Assembly: GCF_038087665.1 (NCBI RefSeq)
Contig: NZ_CP149925.1
Coordinates: 372,001 to 436,000 of the forward strand
Direction: 5' to 3'
DNA: 64,000 bases
Source of the DNA: Gallaecimonas sp. GXIMD4217
GTDB lineage: Bacteria; Pseudomonadota; Gammaproteobacteria; Enterobacterales; Gallaecimonadaceae
Every line of letters starts with the position of its first letter. The first letter of the stretch is position 1. Position numbers and translations under genes: made by a program. Positions 46,553-56,150 of the stretch are shown in pieces. The notes beneath the pieces were generated by a model. That model saw only the letters and a program-made list of their open reading frames with translations, had not been told where the DNA came from and did no database searches.

Positions 46553-47701
46553 CTAATCGGCGTCCAGTAGCATGGCCAGCAGCTGGTTGAGGTAGCGGTG
46601 GCCCTGTTCGGTGACGCGCCAGGCGCTGTCGTCTTCACCGATCAGCCCCAAGCGTACGGCATCGGCCAGGAAGGCCTGAACCTGCTGCGGGGCCAGTCCG
46701 GTGCGGGCGGAAAACTCGGCCTTGGGCACCGGCCGGAACAGCCGCAGCCGGTTCATGAAGTATTCGAAAGGCCTGTCCTCAAGCTCCACCTGGCTGCAGT
46801 CGAACAGATAGGGCTGGTCGGGATCCAGGTAGCCCTTGGGATGCTTGACCTTGACGGTCCGGTAGATCCGGCCGCTCAGGGGATGGCTGATCTTGCCATG
46901 GGCGCCACAGCCGATGCCCAGGTAATCGCCGAAATGCCAGTAGTTGAGGTTGTGGCGGGCCTCGAAGCCGGGCTTGGCATAGGCGGAAATCTCGTACTGA
47001 CGGTAGCCCGCCTCCAGCAACAGGGCGTGGCCGGCCTCCTGGATGGCCCAGAGGGTTTCGTCCTCCGGCAGCACCGGCGGTTTGGAAGCGAACAGGGTAT
47101 TGGGCTCTATGGTGAGCTGGTACCAGGACAGGTGCTGGGGGTTGCAGGCGATGGCCCGGCGCAGATCAGACAGGGCATCATCCAGGCTCTGGCCGGGCAG
47201 GCCATGCATCAGATCCAGGTTGAAGCTGTTGACGCCGCAGCCATGGGCCAGCTCGGCGGCGCGGATGGCCTCGGCCGGGCCATGGATGCGGCCCAGGGCC
47301 GCCAGCTTGTCCGGCTGCAGGCTCTGCACGCCGATGGACAGGCGATTGACCCCGGCCCGGGCAAAGCCGGCGAACTTGTCCGCCTCTACGGTGCCCGGGT
47401 TGGCTTCCAGGGTGATCTCGATATCGTCGGCAAAGGGAATGCGCGCCGCTATGCCCCGGAGCAGCCTGGCGATGGCCTCGGCGGAAAACAGGCTGGGGGT
47501 GCCGCCACCGATGAAGATGCTGTGCAGCTGCCGGCCCTGCACGTGGTGCAGATCCGCCTGCAGGTCTGCCAACAGGGCCTCCACATAGTCCTCTTCCGGT
47601 ATGCCGCCCCTGAGGGCATGGGAGTTGAAGTCGCAATAGGGGCACTTCTGCACGCACCAGGGAATGTGCACGTAAAGCGACAGGGGCGGCAAGGTCAGCA
47701 T
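46553..47701 (-). CDS. hemW: Heme chaperone HemW (radical SAM)
   Basis: 382-aa radical SAM protein that delivers heme, formerly called a coproporphyrinogen III oxidase-like enzyme. Cluster motif is HIPWCVQKCPYCDFNSH (C-x3-C-x2-C); a SAM-binding IFIGGGTPSLF and EANPGTVEADKFAGFARAGVNRLSIGVQSL, and the HemN C-terminal domain (about 310-380, EYFMNRLRLFRPVPKAEF) follow. Length and lack of the HemN N-terminal arm support HemW. Last gene of the yggS operon; stop/start overlap of one base with rdgB. Confidence 0.96.
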   Translation of the reverse strand: MLTLPPLSLYVHIPWCVQKCPYCDFNSHALRGGIPEEDYVEALLADLQADLHHVQGRQLHSIFIGGGTPSLFSAEAIARLLRGIAARIPFADDIEITLEANPGTVEADKFAGFARAGVNRLSIGVQSLQPDKLAALGRIHGPAEAIRAAELAHGCGVNSFNLDLMHGLPGQSLDDALSDLRRAIACNPQHLSWYQLTIEPNTLFASKPPVLPEDETLWAIQEAGHALLLEAGYRQYEISAYAKPGFEARHNLNYWHFGDYLGIGCGAHGKISHPLSGRIYRTVKVKHPKGYLDPDQPYLFDCSQVELEDRPFEYFMNRLRLFRPVPKAEFSARTGLAPQQVQAFLADAVRLGLIGEDDSAWRVTEQGHRYLNQLLAMLLDAD

Positions 47702-48291
47702 CAGGCCTTGAGCTCCCCGACCAGCATGCTCAGGGCCTTGCCCCTGTGGCTGAGCTGGTTTTTCTCATCCTTGCTGAGTTCGGCGGCGGTCTTGTTCACC
47801 TCCGGGGCGAAGAACACCGGGTCATAGCCGAAGCCCTCACGGCCGCTGCGCTCCCTGGTGATATGGCCTTCCCAGCTGCCCTGGCAGATGATGGGGGTGG
47901 GGTCGTCGGCGTGGCGCAGGTAGACCAGGGTGCAGACGAAGCGGGCGCTACGGGCCGCTTCCGGCACGTCGGCCAGCTCGGCCAGCAGCTTGTCGATATT
48001 GTCGGCATCGCTAGCATCAACGCCGGCAAAGCGGGAAGAGTAGATGCCGGGGGCGCCGCCAAGGGCGTCCACCACCAGGCCGGAATCGTCGGCGATGGCC
48101 GGCAGGCCTGTTACCCGGGCCGCGTTGCGGGCCTTGATGATGGCGTTTTCAACGAAGGTGGTGCCGGTTTCCTCGGCTTCGGGCACGTCGAAATCGCTTT
48201 GGGCGGATACATCCAGGTTGAGCGGGGCCAGCAGGGCTGCCAGCTCCCGGACTTTACCGGCGTTGCCGGTGGCGAGAACAATCTTGGTCAT
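47701..48291 (-). CDS. rdgB: dITP/XTP pyrophosphatase
   Basis: 196-aa Ham1-family house-cleaning pyrophosphatase that removes dITP, ITP and XTP. It starts [24 protein letters not shown] with the family TGN-x-GK motif, followed by [60 protein letters not shown] and SHRGKAL. ATG 48291 is preceded by GGAGG. Overlaps hemW by one base. Confidence 0.97.
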   Translation of the reverse strand: MTKIVLATGNAGKVRELAALLAPLNLDVSAQSDFDVPEAEETGTTFVENAIIKARNAARVTGLPAIADDSGLVVDALGGAPGIYSSRFAGVDASDADNIDKLLAELADVPEAARSARFVCTLVYLRHADDPTPIICQGSWEGHITRERSGREGFGYDPVFFAPEVNKTAAELSKDEKNQLSHRGKALSMLVGELKA

Positions 48292-48324
48292 GGCGCCTCC
48301 TTCAGGGGGCGCCATGATAGCACA

Positions 48325-48765
48325 TCAGTCCACGTAGAACTTGTGCTCGAACTTGAGGTTGATGGTGCTGTCCTGGGTGGCGATCTGGATATCGAAGCGG
48401 TAGGTCTCCTCGTTGGAGTGGGGTACCTCGGCAATATAATAGATGGCCTGACCTTCGCGGATCTCCTTGAAGTCCAGCTCGATGCGGTGTCCCAGCAGGT
48501 TGCGGGCTACCCCCTTGAGGGTGGCGGCCGTGGCCGGCTTGCCATCCTGGGCCTGGTCCAGCACCGACACATTGAGCAGGCCGGTGTAGCGGCTGCGCTT
48601 GATGCCGTAGTTGGCGGCCACTTCCGGGGGAAGGAAGGTGGTGGCCAGGGCCTGGTAGTGGACCTGGTAGTGGCCGGAGCTGATCATCTGTTCGGCATTG
48701 AGGCCGCCGACAAAGGCAAAGGCCACCGCCAATGTCATCAGCAGACGTCGGGTAAAGGCACCCAT
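48325..48765 (-). CDS. DUF4426 exported protein
   Basis: 146-aa periplasmic protein with signal peptide MGAFTRRLLMTLAVAFAFVGGLNA. The mature domain reads VHYQALATTFLPPEVAANYGIKRSRYTGLLNVSVLDQ, the DUF4426 signature with 'A..YGI.RS...G...VSV', then VARNLLGHRIELDFKEIREGQAIYYIAEVPHSNEETYRFDI. A conserved passenger of the yggS-rdgB operon in Shewanella, Vibrio and relatives; function unknown. Confidence 0.82.
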   Translation of the reverse strand: MGAFTRRLLMTLAVAFAFVGGLNAEQMISSGHYQVHYQALATTFLPPEVAANYGIKRSRYTGLLNVSVLDQAQDGKPATAATLKGVARNLLGHRIELDFKEIREGQAIYYIAEVPHSNEETYRFDIQIATQDSTINLKFEHKFYVD

Positions 48766-48819
48766 GGTTGTCTCCTTGTCTGATTTTTCCTCTAAGTATG
48801 GATAAGACCGTCTGGACCG

Positions 48820-49122
48820 CTAGGGCGTTTCGTTCAATAAGTGATTGATTGCCTCGGGAACTTGTGACGGCGCCTTGACCCGGATCCGCTTGTGCCGGCC
48901 CAGCTCCCCCTTCTCTATGCAGACCTGTCCCTTGGCAACCTTGCACTGCTTGGCCAGAAACTTCTGGATATGGGCATTGGCCTTGCCGTCCACGGGCGGG
49001 GCCGTGATGGCCAGCTTGAGTTCATCGCCGTGCAGGCCCATGAAGGCATCGCGGCTGGCCTTGGGCTGGACATAGAGCTGGAGGACGAGATCCCCGTCCT
49101 CCATTTGCACCGCCTCAGCCAA
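48820..49122 (-). CDS. yggU: DUF167 family protein YggU
   Basis: 100-aa member of the DUF167/YggU family: [48 protein letters not shown] and [16 protein letters not shown] are the two conserved blocks (P.A....-PVDGKAN). Cytoplasmic, unknown function. Overlaps yggT by eight bases, consistent with coupling. Confidence 0.94.
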   Translation of the reverse strand: MAEAVQMEDGDLVLQLYVQPKASRDAFMGLHGDELKLAITAPPVDGKANAHIQKFLAKQCKVAKGQVCIEKGELGRHKRIRVKAPSQVPEAINHLLNETP

Positions 49123-49663
49123 AGTGGATACCCGTCATATCGGCGATCAGCAGCTTCAGGAAGTAAAGCCCCAGCAGCAGCACCATGGGCGAGAAATCCA
49201 GGCCGCCCAGGTTGGGCAGCAGGCGCCGGATGGGCCTGAGCAGGGGCTCGGTCAGCTGGCCTATGGCCATGGCGATGGGGTTATAGCCCTGCATGACCCA
49301 GGACAGGATCACCCCGGCGATGACCACGTACAGCACCAGATCGAAGATGTTCTGGATCAGTGCCAGGGGCGTGGTGATCAGCAGTGGCAGCCAGGGCGGC
49401 AGGCCACCGCCGGCGATAAGGGTGATGGCGACGATCTTGGCCATGGTCAGGACCAGGGCGAACAGCACCGAGGCGGTGTCTATGGGCCCCAGGGCCGGGA
49501 TGACGCGCCTGAGCGGCTTCAGCACCGGCTGGGTGGCCTTGACCACGAACTGGCTGAAGGGATTGTAGAAGTCGGCCCTGGCCCACTGCAGCCAGATCCG
49601 CAGCAGCACCACCATGATGTAGAGGTCGAACAGCGTCTTGACCAGAAACACGAAGGCGTTCAT
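49115..49663 (-). CDS. yggT: YggT family membrane protein
   Basis: 182-aa inner-membrane protein with two YGGT repeats: [40 protein letters not shown] in the first half, and [44 protein letters not shown] in the second. Four TM segments. Often linked with osmotic or cell-division functions in other bacteria, not shown here. Shares one base with proC. Confidence 0.93.
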   Translation of the reverse strand: MNAFVFLVKTLFDLYIMVVLLRIWLQWARADFYNPFSQFVVKATQPVLKPLRRVIPALGPIDTASVLFALVLTMAKIVAITLIAGGGLPPWLPLLITTPLALIQNIFDLVLYVVIAGVILSWVMQGYNPIAMAIGQLTEPLLRPIRRLLPNLGGLDFSPMVLLLGLYFLKLLIADMTGIHFG

Positions 49664-50478
49664 CAGAGCTCCTTGGCCATTTCCTTGGCACGGGCGATGG
49701 CAGCGTCCATGGCACCGGCCACCATGCCGGCCAGGTCGGCGTCCTTGAAGTGTTCAATGGCCTTGGCGGTGGTGCCGCCGGGCGAGGTCACCTGGCGGCG
49801 CAGTTCGCGGATGGGCATGTCGCTGCGCCGGACCATTTCACCGGCGCCGCGGGCGGTCTGCTGCACCAGCTCCCGGGCCGTGCCGGGGTCGAAGCCCAGC
49901 TCGATGGCCTTGGCTTCCATGGCTTCCATGAACAGGAAGAAATAGGCGGGGGCGGAGCCGGCCACGGCGATGATGTGATCCAGTTCGGCCTCGCTCTTGA
50001 CCCAGGCGGTCTTGCCCACGGAGCGCATCAGCTTGTCGGCAAAGGAGCTGTCCGCCTCGTTGGTGCCCGGGCCGGCATAGAGGCCGGTGACGCCCAGGCC
50101 CAGCAGGCTGGGGGTGTTGGGCATGGTGCGGATCAGCGGCACCTTGGCGCCGAACCAGGTCTCGAAATGGTCCAGGGTGACCCCGGCGGCGATGGAGATG
50201 AACAGGCGCTTGCCGTCGTTGAGGTGCTTGAGCTCCTCGACGACCTTCTGCATGACCTGGGGCTTGACGCCCAGCACGACGACCTCGGCCTGCTCGACGG
50301 CGGCCAGGTTGTCCTGGGTGGTGTTGATGCCCAGCTCGGTGGCGAGCTTGTCCAGTTTACCTGGGGAAGGGTTGCTGGCGGTGATGAGCTGCTTGGGGTA
50401 GCCGGCGCCCACCAGGCCACCCATGATGGCGCCGGCCATGTTGCCGGCACCTATGAATGCGATCGCTTTGTGTTCCAT
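49663..50478 (-). CDS. proC: Pyrroline-5-carboxylate reductase
   Basis: 271-aa NAD(P)H enzyme making proline from pyrroline-5-carboxylate. Rossmann motif AFIGAGNMAGAIMGGL; VLGVKPQVMQKVVEEL; RTMPNTPSLLGLGVTGLYAG; and the C-terminal catalytic region FFLFMEAMEAKAIELGFD, LVQQTARGAGEM, and TSPGGTTAKAIEHF. A GTG at 50484 is in frame but the Shine-Dalgarno AAAGGG spaces correctly only for ATG 50478. It follows yggS after two bases. Confidence 0.96.
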   Translation of the reverse strand: MEHKAIAFIGAGNMAGAIMGGLVGAGYPKQLITASNPSPGKLDKLATELGINTTQDNLAAVEQAEVVVLGVKPQVMQKVVEELKHLNDGKRLFISIAAGVTLDHFETWFGAKVPLIRTMPNTPSLLGLGVTGLYAGPGTNEADSSFADKLMRSVGKTAWVKSEAELDHIIAVAGSAPAYFFLFMEAMEAKAIELGFDPGTARELVQQTARGAGEMVRRSDMPIRELRRQVTSPGGTTAKAIEHFKDADLAGMVAGAMDAAIARAKEMAKEL

Positions 50479-50480
50479 GT

Positions 50481-51173
50481 TCACCCTTTTGTTTGGCGGG
50501 CACCGAAGATGGCGGTGCCCAATCGGACCAGAGTGGCGCCCTCCATGATAGCGGCTTCGAGGTCATTGCTCATCCCCATGGACAGGGTATCCACGGTTTC
50601 ATACTGTCGCTTCAGCTTTTCATAGGCATGACGCAGGGTGGCGAAGGCGGCCCTCTGCCGGTCGGGATCGTCATCGGCCTTGGGGATGGCCATCAGGCCC
50701 CTCAGGGTCAGGTTGGGCAGTTCGTCGACCTTTTGGGCCAGCTTTTCGACCTGGTCCAGAGCAAGTCCAGACTTGCTGGTTTCGCCGCTGACGTTCACTT
50801 GTATGCAGATCTGGATAGGGTTAAGGTGAGCCGGGCGTTGTTCGTCCAGGCGAATGGCAATCCTTTCCCTGTCAAGGCTTTGCACCCAATCGAAGTGCTC
50901 GGCCACGATGCGGGTCTTGTTGGACTGGAGGGGGCCAATGAGATGCCATTGCACGTCCGGGCGTTTGAAGGCTGCTATCTTGTCTACGGCTTCCTGCACG
51001 TAGTTTTCGCCGAAGGCCCTCTGGCCGGCGTCATAGGCGGCATAAATATCCGCTAGGGGTTTGGTCTTGCTGACCGCCAGTAATTGAATGCTATCCGGGT
51101 CACGACCGGCGCTCAGGGCGGCGTCACAGATGCGCCTTCTGGCCGCTTGCAAGCGTTCTGCTATTGTTGTCAT
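50481..51173 (-). CDS. yggS: Pyridoxal phosphate homeostasis protein YggS
   Basis: 230-aa fold-type III PLP-binding protein that regulates free PLP. The lysine that binds PLP is in LLAVSKTKPLADIYAAYDAG, followed by AFGENYVQEAVDKI, WHLIGPLQSNKT, and LSMGMSNDLEAAIMEGATLVRLGTAIFG. First gene of the seven-gene yggS-proC-yggT-yggU-DUF4426-rdgB-hemW unit. The 35-base gap to pilT must hold both divergent promoters. Confidence 0.97.
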   Translation of the reverse strand: MTTIAERLQAARRRICDAALSAGRDPDSIQLLAVSKTKPLADIYAAYDAGQRAFGENYVQEAVDKIAAFKRPDVQWHLIGPLQSNKTRIVAEHFDWVQSLDRERIAIRLDEQRPAHLNPIQICIQVNVSGETSKSGLALDQVEKLAQKVDELPNLTLRGLMAIPKADDDPDRQRAAFATLRHAYEKLKRQYETVDTLSMGMSNDLEAAIMEGATLVRLGTAIFGARQTKG

Positions 51174-51208
51174 TGAGTGGCCCGCACGTTGGAGACATAA
51201 GAAGAGTC

Positions 51209-52243
51209 ATGGATATTACCGAACTGTTGGCCTTTAGCGTCAAGCACAACGCGTCCGATTTACACCTTTCCGCTGGTGTTCCACCCATGATCCGGGTCGA
51301 TGGTGATGTCCGCCGTATCAACCTGCCGTCCCTGGAACATAAGGAAGTGCACTCGCTCATTTATGACATCATGAATGACAAGCAGCGCAAGGAATATGAA
51401 GAGCACCTGGAAGTGGATTTCTCCTTCGAGGTGCCCGGCGTGGCCCGTTTCAGGGTTAACGCCTACAACCAGAGCCGCGGCTCCGCGGCCGTGTTCAGGA
51501 CCATCCCCTCCAAGGTGCTGAGCCTGGAGGATCTGGGCGCCCCTGCCATCTTCAAGGATATCGTCACCAAGCCCAGGGGCCTGGTGCTGGTCACCGGGCC
51601 CACGGGTTCCGGTAAGTCCACCACCCTGGCGGGCATGATCGACCACGTCAACGACAACAGGAACGATCACATCCTGACCATCGAAGACCCCATCGAATTC
51701 GTCCACGAAAACAAGAAGTGCCTGATCAACCAGCGGGAAGTGCACCGCGACACCCACAGCTTTGCCGCCGCCCTGCGTTCGGCGCTGCGTGAAGACCCCG
51801 ACGTGATCCTGGTGGGTGAGATGCGGGATCTGGAAACCATCCGCCTGGCCCTGACCGCGGCCGAAACCGGTCACCTGGTGTTCGGTACCCTGCACACCAG
51901 CTCCGCGGCCAAGACCATCGACCGTATCATCGACGTCTTCCCGGCCGGCGAGAAATCCATGGTCCGTTCCATGTTGTCGGAATCCCTGCAGGCGGTTATC
52001 TCTCAGACCCTGCTCAAGAAGACCGGCGGTGGCCGTATCGCCGCCCACGAGATCATGATCGGCACCCCGGCCATCCGCAACCTGATCCGCGAGGACAAGG
52101 TGGCCCAGATGTATTCCGCCATCCAGACCGGTATGTCCCACGGCATGCAGACCCTGGACCAGTGCCTGAAGGAGCTGGTCAACCGGGGCCTGGTCAATCG
52201 CCTGGATGCCCGCCACAAGGCGGTGGATAAGAGCGCTTTCTAA
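51209..52243 (+). CDS. pilT: Type IV pilus retraction ATPase PilT
   Basis: 344-aa secretion-type ATPase that depolymerises type IV pili (twitching, DNA uptake). Motifs: N-terminal MDITELLAFSVKHNASDLHLSAG, Walker A VTGPTGSGKSTT, Asp box LTIEDPIEFVH, Walker B with VGEMRDLETIRLALTAAETGHLVFGTLHT and the PilT-specific C-terminal AIRNLIREDK. Start ATG 51209 is set by family; an upstream in-frame extension overlaps yggS. Followed by pilU after 11 bases. Confidence 0.97.
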   Translation: MDITELLAFSVKHNASDLHLSAGVPPMIRVDGDVRRINLPSLEHKEVHSLIYDIMNDKQRKEYEEHLEVDFSFEVPGVARFRVNAYNQSRGSAAVFRTIPSKVLSLEDLGAPAIFKDIVTKPRGLVLVTGPTGSGKSTTLAGMIDHVNDNRNDHILTIEDPIEFVHENKKCLINQREVHRDTHSFAAALRSALREDPDVILVGEMRDLETIRLALTAAETGHLVFGTLHTSSAAKTIDRIIDVFPAGEKSMVRSMLSESLQAVISQTLLKKTGGGRIAAHEIMIGTPAIRNLIREDKVAQMYSAIQTGMSHGMQTLDQCLKELVNRGLVNRLDARHKAVDKSAF

Positions 52244-52254
52244 AGGAAAAGCCC

Positions 52255-53364
52255 ATGGATATGAAGAGTCTGCTGCATCGCATGGCCGAGCTGGAAGCTT
52301 CGGACCTCTTTATCACGGCCGGCCTGCCGCCTTCCATCAAGGTCAACGGCGAGATCCGGCCGGTCACCGACCAGCGGCTGGGCCTGGCCGAGGCCAAGGC
52401 CATGGTCGAAAGCATCATGAACGACAAACAGAAGGCGGAGTTTGCCCAGCAAAACGACTGCAACTTTGCCATCAACGCCCGCGGCATAGGGCGCTTCCGG
52501 GTGTCTGCCTTTGTACAGCGGGAAGCGGCCGGCATGGTGCTGCGCCGCATCCAGACCGAGATCCCCACGGTCGAGGAGCTCTCTCTGCCGCCGATCCTCA
52601 AGGATCTGGCCATGACCAAGCGTGGCCTGGTGCTGATGGTGGGCGCCACCGGTACGGGTAAGTCCACCTCGCTGGCATCCATGGTGGGCTATCGCAACGA
52701 AAATGCCCGTGGCCACATCATCACCATCGAGGACCCCATCGAATTCGTCCACGAACACCGCAAGTCCATCATCACCCAGCGGGAGGTGGGCATCGATTGC
52801 GACTCCTTCGACGTGGCGCTCAAGAACACCCTGCGCCAGGCGCCGGACGTGATCCTGCTTGGTGAGATCCGCACCATAGAAACCATGGAGTTCGCCCTGG
52901 CCTTCGCCGAGACGGGCCACCTCTGCATGGCGACCCTGCACGCCAACAACGCCAACCAGGCCCTGGAGCGGGTGCTGCATCTGTGTCCCAAGGACAAGCG
53001 GGAGCAATTCCTGTTCGACATGTCCCTGAACCTCAAGGGCGTGGTGGCCCAGCAGCTCATACCCAAGAAGGACGGCAGCGGCCGGGCCGTGGCGGTGGAG
53101 GTGCTGCTCAACTCGCCCCTGGTCAGCGAGCAGATCCGCAAGAACGAACTGCACCTGCTCAAGGACACCATGGAGCGCTCCAACGAGCTGGGCATGAGGA
53201 CCTTTGACCAGGCCATCTTCGAGCTTTACAGCAAGGGTGTCATCACCTATGCCGATGCCCTGCACTATGCCGATTCGCCCAATGATCTGCGCCTGATGAT
53301 CAAGCTCAGCAAGGGTGAGGCCGGCTCCTCGGCCTCCCTTGAAAACGTCACCCTGGGTGACTAA
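52255..53364 (+). CDS. pilU: PilT-like ATPase PilU
   Basis: 369-aa PilT-dependent retraction ATPase. It has the same module order as PilT: LEASDLFITAGLPPSIKVNGEI, Walker A VGATGTGKSTSL, IEDPIEFVHEHRKSIITQREVGIDC, and GEIRTIETMEFALAFAETGHLCMATLHANN. The longer, different C-terminus (after YADALHYADSPNDLRLMIKLSKG) and absence of the AIRNLIRE motif separate it from PilT. Co-transcribed with pilT. Terminator after. Confidence 0.96.
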   Translation: MDMKSLLHRMAELEASDLFITAGLPPSIKVNGEIRPVTDQRLGLAEAKAMVESIMNDKQKAEFAQQNDCNFAINARGIGRFRVSAFVQREAAGMVLRRIQTEIPTVEELSLPPILKDLAMTKRGLVLMVGATGTGKSTSLASMVGYRNENARGHIITIEDPIEFVHEHRKSIITQREVGIDCDSFDVALKNTLRQAPDVILLGEIRTIETMEFALAFAETGHLCMATLHANNANQALERVLHLCPKDKREQFLFDMSLNLKGVVAQQLIPKKDGSGRAVAVEVLLNSPLVSEQIRKNELHLLKDTMERSNELGMRTFDQAIFELYSKGVITYADALHYADSPNDLRLMIKLSKGEAGSSASLENVTLGD

Positions 53365-53381
53365 GCTGTAAGCCTTATGAA

Positions 53382-53404
53382 AAAGCCGCCCCTGGGGCGG
53401 CTTT
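53382..53404. terminator. Terminator between pilU and ruvX
   Basis: AAAGCCGCCC CTG GGGCGGCTTT; with an A-rich left side (AAAAA) it can serve the convergent ruvX as well. It touches the ruvX stop. Confidence 0.8.
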
Positions 53405-53405
53405 C

Positions 53406-53828
53406 TTATTGGTATTGATGCTCGAACCAGGACTCGAGGATCAGGCAGGCGGAGACCGAGTCGATCTTGCCCTTGTCCAGGGCCTGGAAGCCGCCATGTT
53501 CGAACAGCCACTCCTTGGCGGCGGCCGTGGTCAGCCGCTCGTCCTGGGTCTCGACCGGCAGCCCGAAACGGCCATGGAGACGGTTGGCGAACTTGCGGGC
53601 CGCGGCCGTGGTGTGCTGCTCGCTGCCGTCCATGTTCAGTGGCAGGCCCACCACCAGCAGATCCGGCTGCCACTCGCGGAGCAGCCCGGCCAGAAGGTCC
53701 CAGTTGGGCTGGCCGTCGCTGGCCTTGATGGCGCTCAGGGGGGAGGCGCTGGCGGTGACCTCCTGGCCGACGGCCACGCCGATGCTTTTGGCCCCGTGAT
53801 CGAAGGCCAATATGGTTCTTGTTGTCAT
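53406..53828 (-). CDS. ruvX: Holliday junction resolvase-like RuvX (YqgF)
   Basis: 140-aa RNase H-fold protein. Motifs: [18 protein letters not shown] (first Asp), [28 protein letters not shown] (Glu-like region), [17 protein letters not shown] and a terminal Asp in [14 protein letters not shown]. YqgF proteins process 16S pre-rRNA 5' ends in E. coli, which is the established role. Shares a base with yqgE; standard neighbours yqgE-gshB. Confidence 0.95.
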   Translation of the reverse strand: MTTRTILAFDHGAKSIGVAVGQEVTASASPLSAIKASDGQPNWDLLAGLLREWQPDLLVVGLPLNMDGSEQHTTAAARKFANRLHGRFGLPVETQDERLTTAAAKEWLFEHGGFQALDKGKIDSVSACLILESWFEHQYQ

Positions 53829-54397
53829 CAGGCGTGTCCTACGTCGGAAGAGAGTTGCCAGATATCGAAGCCGAGCCTTGCACAGGCCACTTCCCAGCGT
53901 TTTGACGGCGGGGTGTCGAAGAGCAGCTTGGCGGTGAGCTCCTCATCGGCGGGCACCACCAGCCAGGTATTATCGGTCAGTTCCTTTTCCAGCTGGCCGG
54001 CTTCCCAGCCGGCGTAACCCAGGGTGACCAGGAAGCGCTCCGGGCCCATCTCGGCGCCCAGGGCGCTGAGGATATCCACAGAGGTGGTGATCATCAGCTG
54101 GCTGTTGAGGCTGAGGCTGGCGTTATAGCCGCGCTTGGGACTGTGCAGCACAAAACCCCGCTCCGGGTTTACCGGCCCGCCCGAGTAGACGCAGCGGCCC
54201 CGCAGGCTTTCCGGCTCGCCTTCCACCAGCTCCAGCTGCTTGAGCATTTCGGTGATGGTGACGTCAACGGGCTGGTTGACGATCAGGCCCATGGCGCCCT
54301 CGTCGTTGTGCTCGCACAGGTAGGTGACGGTACGGGCAAAGTAGGGATCCGCCATGCTGGGGGTGGCGATCAGGAAATGGTTCTGCAAACTCCGCAT
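53828..54397 (-). CDS. yqgE: UPF0301 family protein YqgE
   Basis: 189-aa conserved protein of unknown function (AlgH family). It starts [52 protein letters not shown], with the hallmark NHFLIA-P and EH...GA-GLIVN, then [16 protein letters not shown] and a late [29 protein letters not shown]. Partner of ruvX by one-base overlap. Confidence 0.95.
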   Translation of the reverse strand: MRSLQNHFLIATPSMADPYFARTVTYLCEHNDEGAMGLIVNQPVDVTITEMLKQLELVEGEPESLRGRCVYSGGPVNPERGFVLHSPKRGYNASLSLNSQLMITTSVDILSALGAEMGPERFLVTLGYAGWEAGQLEKELTDNTWLVVPADEELTAKLLFDTPPSKRWEVACARLGFDIWQLSSDVGHA

Positions 54398-54442
54398 AGA
54401 CCAGGCCGATAAGGGATTTTACCTAATTATGGCAGCTAGGCA

Positions 54443-54461
54443 GGCGGCTTTGAAAGCCGCC
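54443..54461 (-). terminator. Hairpin after gshB, possibly a terminator
   Basis: GGCGGCTT TGA AAGCCGCC perfect 8-bp stem ten bases after the gshB stop, but without a T-run on either strand. It may be a processing or stability element rather than an intrinsic terminator. Confidence 0.35.
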
Positions 54462-54470
54462 CGGCCTTGC

Positions 54471-55406
54471 TTATTGCCGTTCCAGAGTGTCGAAAAGGCG
54501 GGCACAGATGTTGATGCCGGTTTCGCCTTCGATCTCGCGGACGCAGGTGGGGGAGGTGACGTTGATCTCGGTGAGCCTGTCGCCGATGATGTCCAGCCCC
54601 ACGAAATAGAGACCCCGTTTCACCAGTTCGGGACCGACCCGCTCGGCGATGGCCCTGTCCGTTTCAGATAGCGGCCGTACCTCGCCGCGGCCGCCGGCGG
54701 CCAGGTTGCCGCGGGTCTCGCCGCCCTGGGGAATGCGGGCCAGACAGTATTCCACCGGCTTGCCGCCCACCACCAGCACCCGCTTGTCGCCGTCGGTGAT
54801 CTCCGGCATGAACTTCTGGGCCATGCAGTAGCGCTTGCCGTGATGGGTCAGGGTCTCGATGATGACCCCCAGGTTGGGTTCGTCCTCACGGAGCCGGAAG
54901 ATGGAGGCGCCGCCCATGCCGTCCAGGGGCTTGAAGATGACATCGCCGTGCTTCTGGTGGAAGGCCCGCAGGGCACCGTCGCGGCTGGTGACCAGGGTCG
55001 GCGGCGTCAGCTCCGGGAACCAGGCGGTGAACAGCTTCTCGTTGCAATCGCGTAAGGATCTGGGCTTGTTGACCACCCTGACCCCGGCCTCCTCGGCCCG
55101 CTCCAGCAGGTAGGTGGCGTAAATGTATTCGGTGTCGAAGGGGGGATCCTTGCGCATCAGGATCATGTCCAGCGCCGCCAGGGGCTGTTCCGCCGCCTCT
55201 TCCAGCCGGAACCAGTGTTCGTGGTCTTCCTGCACGTGCAGCCTGGCCATGCGGCCCAGGGGGGTGCCGCCGTCCATGGACAGATCGGCCATCTCCATGT
55301 AGTAGAGCTCGTGGCCCCGGCGCTGGGCCTCCAGGGCCATGGCGAAGGTGGTGTCCTTCTTGATGTTGATGGCCCCTATGGGGTCCATGATGATGCCGAC
55401 TTTCAT
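54471..55406 (-). CDS. gshB: Glutathione synthetase
   Basis: 311-aa ATP-grasp enzyme that adds glycine to gamma-glutamylcysteine. E. coli GshB is 316 aa. Marks are MKVGIIMDPIGAINIKKDTTFAMALEAQRRGHELYYME at the start, LRDCNEKLFTAWFPELTPPTLVT, DVIFKPLDGMGGASIFRL (ATP-grasp loop), LVVGGKPVEYCLARIPQGGETRGNLAAGGRG, and LDIIGDRLTEINVTSPTCVREIE (metal ligands). Separated by 12 bases from rsmE upstream. Confidence 0.97.
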   Translation of the reverse strand: MKVGIIMDPIGAINIKKDTTFAMALEAQRRGHELYYMEMADLSMDGGTPLGRMARLHVQEDHEHWFRLEEAAEQPLAALDMILMRKDPPFDTEYIYATYLLERAEEAGVRVVNKPRSLRDCNEKLFTAWFPELTPPTLVTSRDGALRAFHQKHGDVIFKPLDGMGGASIFRLREDEPNLGVIIETLTHHGKRYCMAQKFMPEITDGDKRVLVVGGKPVEYCLARIPQGGETRGNLAAGGRGEVRPLSETDRAIAERVGPELVKRGLYFVGLDIIGDRLTEINVTSPTCVREIEGETGINICARLFDTLERQ

Positions 55407-55418
55407 GGCAACTCCTTG

Positions 55419-56150
55419 TTAGCCCAGGTCGCCGTAGCGAAGCTGCAGGGCGGTAATGGCGGTCAGGGCAGCGGTCTCGGTGCGCAGCACCCGAGGCCCC
55501 AAGAGTACATCTTCGAAGCCCATTTGGGCAGCCAGGGCCACCTCTTCATCAGTGAAGCCGCCCTCCGGGCCGATCAACAGTCGGGCGGCGGTGAATTCAC
55601 CGGGCAGGGTCTGGATGCTGTGCTCGGCGTGGGGGCTCAGGGTCAGGCGCACGCCCTCGAAGTCCTCGCCGCACCAGGTATCCAGCGCCATGGCGGCTCT
55701 CACCTGGGGCACCCTGGCCCGGCCGCTCTGCTCGCAGGCGGCGATGGCGATTTTCTGCCATTGGCCTACCTTCTTATCCAGGCGCTCGCCGCTGAGCTTG
55801 ACACCGCAGCGCTCGGAAAACAGCGGCGTGATGCTGGCCACGCCCAGCTCCACGGATTTCTGGATCACGAACTCCATGCGCTCACCCCGGGAGATCACCT
55901 GGCCCAGATGCAGGGCCAGCGGCGACTCGTTGTCCTTGTGCTGCCTGTCGTCCAGGCGCACCCTCACCGTTTTCTTGCTGGCCTGGGTGATCTCGCCCCG
56001 GTAGTCGTGGCCGTCACCGTTGAACAGCACCAGCGCCTGGCCCGGCTGCATGCGCAGCACTCGGCCCACATGGTTGGCACCGTCTTCTCCCAAGGTCACT
56101 TCCTGGCTCAGGGGCAGGGACTGGGGCTCGTATATTCTGGGGATCCGCAT
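55419..56150 (-). CDS. rsmE: 16S rRNA (uracil-1498-N3) methyltransferase
   Basis: 243-aa SPOUT methyltransferase. It starts [12 protein letters not shown], with an N-terminal PUA-like domain and [22 protein letters not shown], followed by [19 protein letters not shown] and the knot SAM-site [33 protein letters not shown]. Start ATG 56150 overlaps the endA stop (TGATG). The frame continues upstream to 56417 within endA and is not used. Confidence 0.96.
   Translation of the reverse strand: MRIPRIYEPQSLPLSQEVTLGEDGANHVGRVLRMQPGQALVLFNGDGHDYRGEITQASKKTVRVRLDDRQHKDNESPLALHLGQVISRGERMEFVIQKSVELGVASITPLFSERCGVKLSGERLDKKVGQWQKIAIAACEQSGRARVPQVRAAMALDTWCGEDFEGVRLTLSPHAEHSIQTLPGEFTAARLLIGPEGGFTDEEVALAAQMGFEDVLLGPRVLRTETAALTAITALQLRYGDLG

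Noticed and set aside
50479..50484. GTG start for proC two codons before the ATG
   Set aside because: The Shine-Dalgarno would abut the GTG with no spacer; spacing fits ATG 50478.
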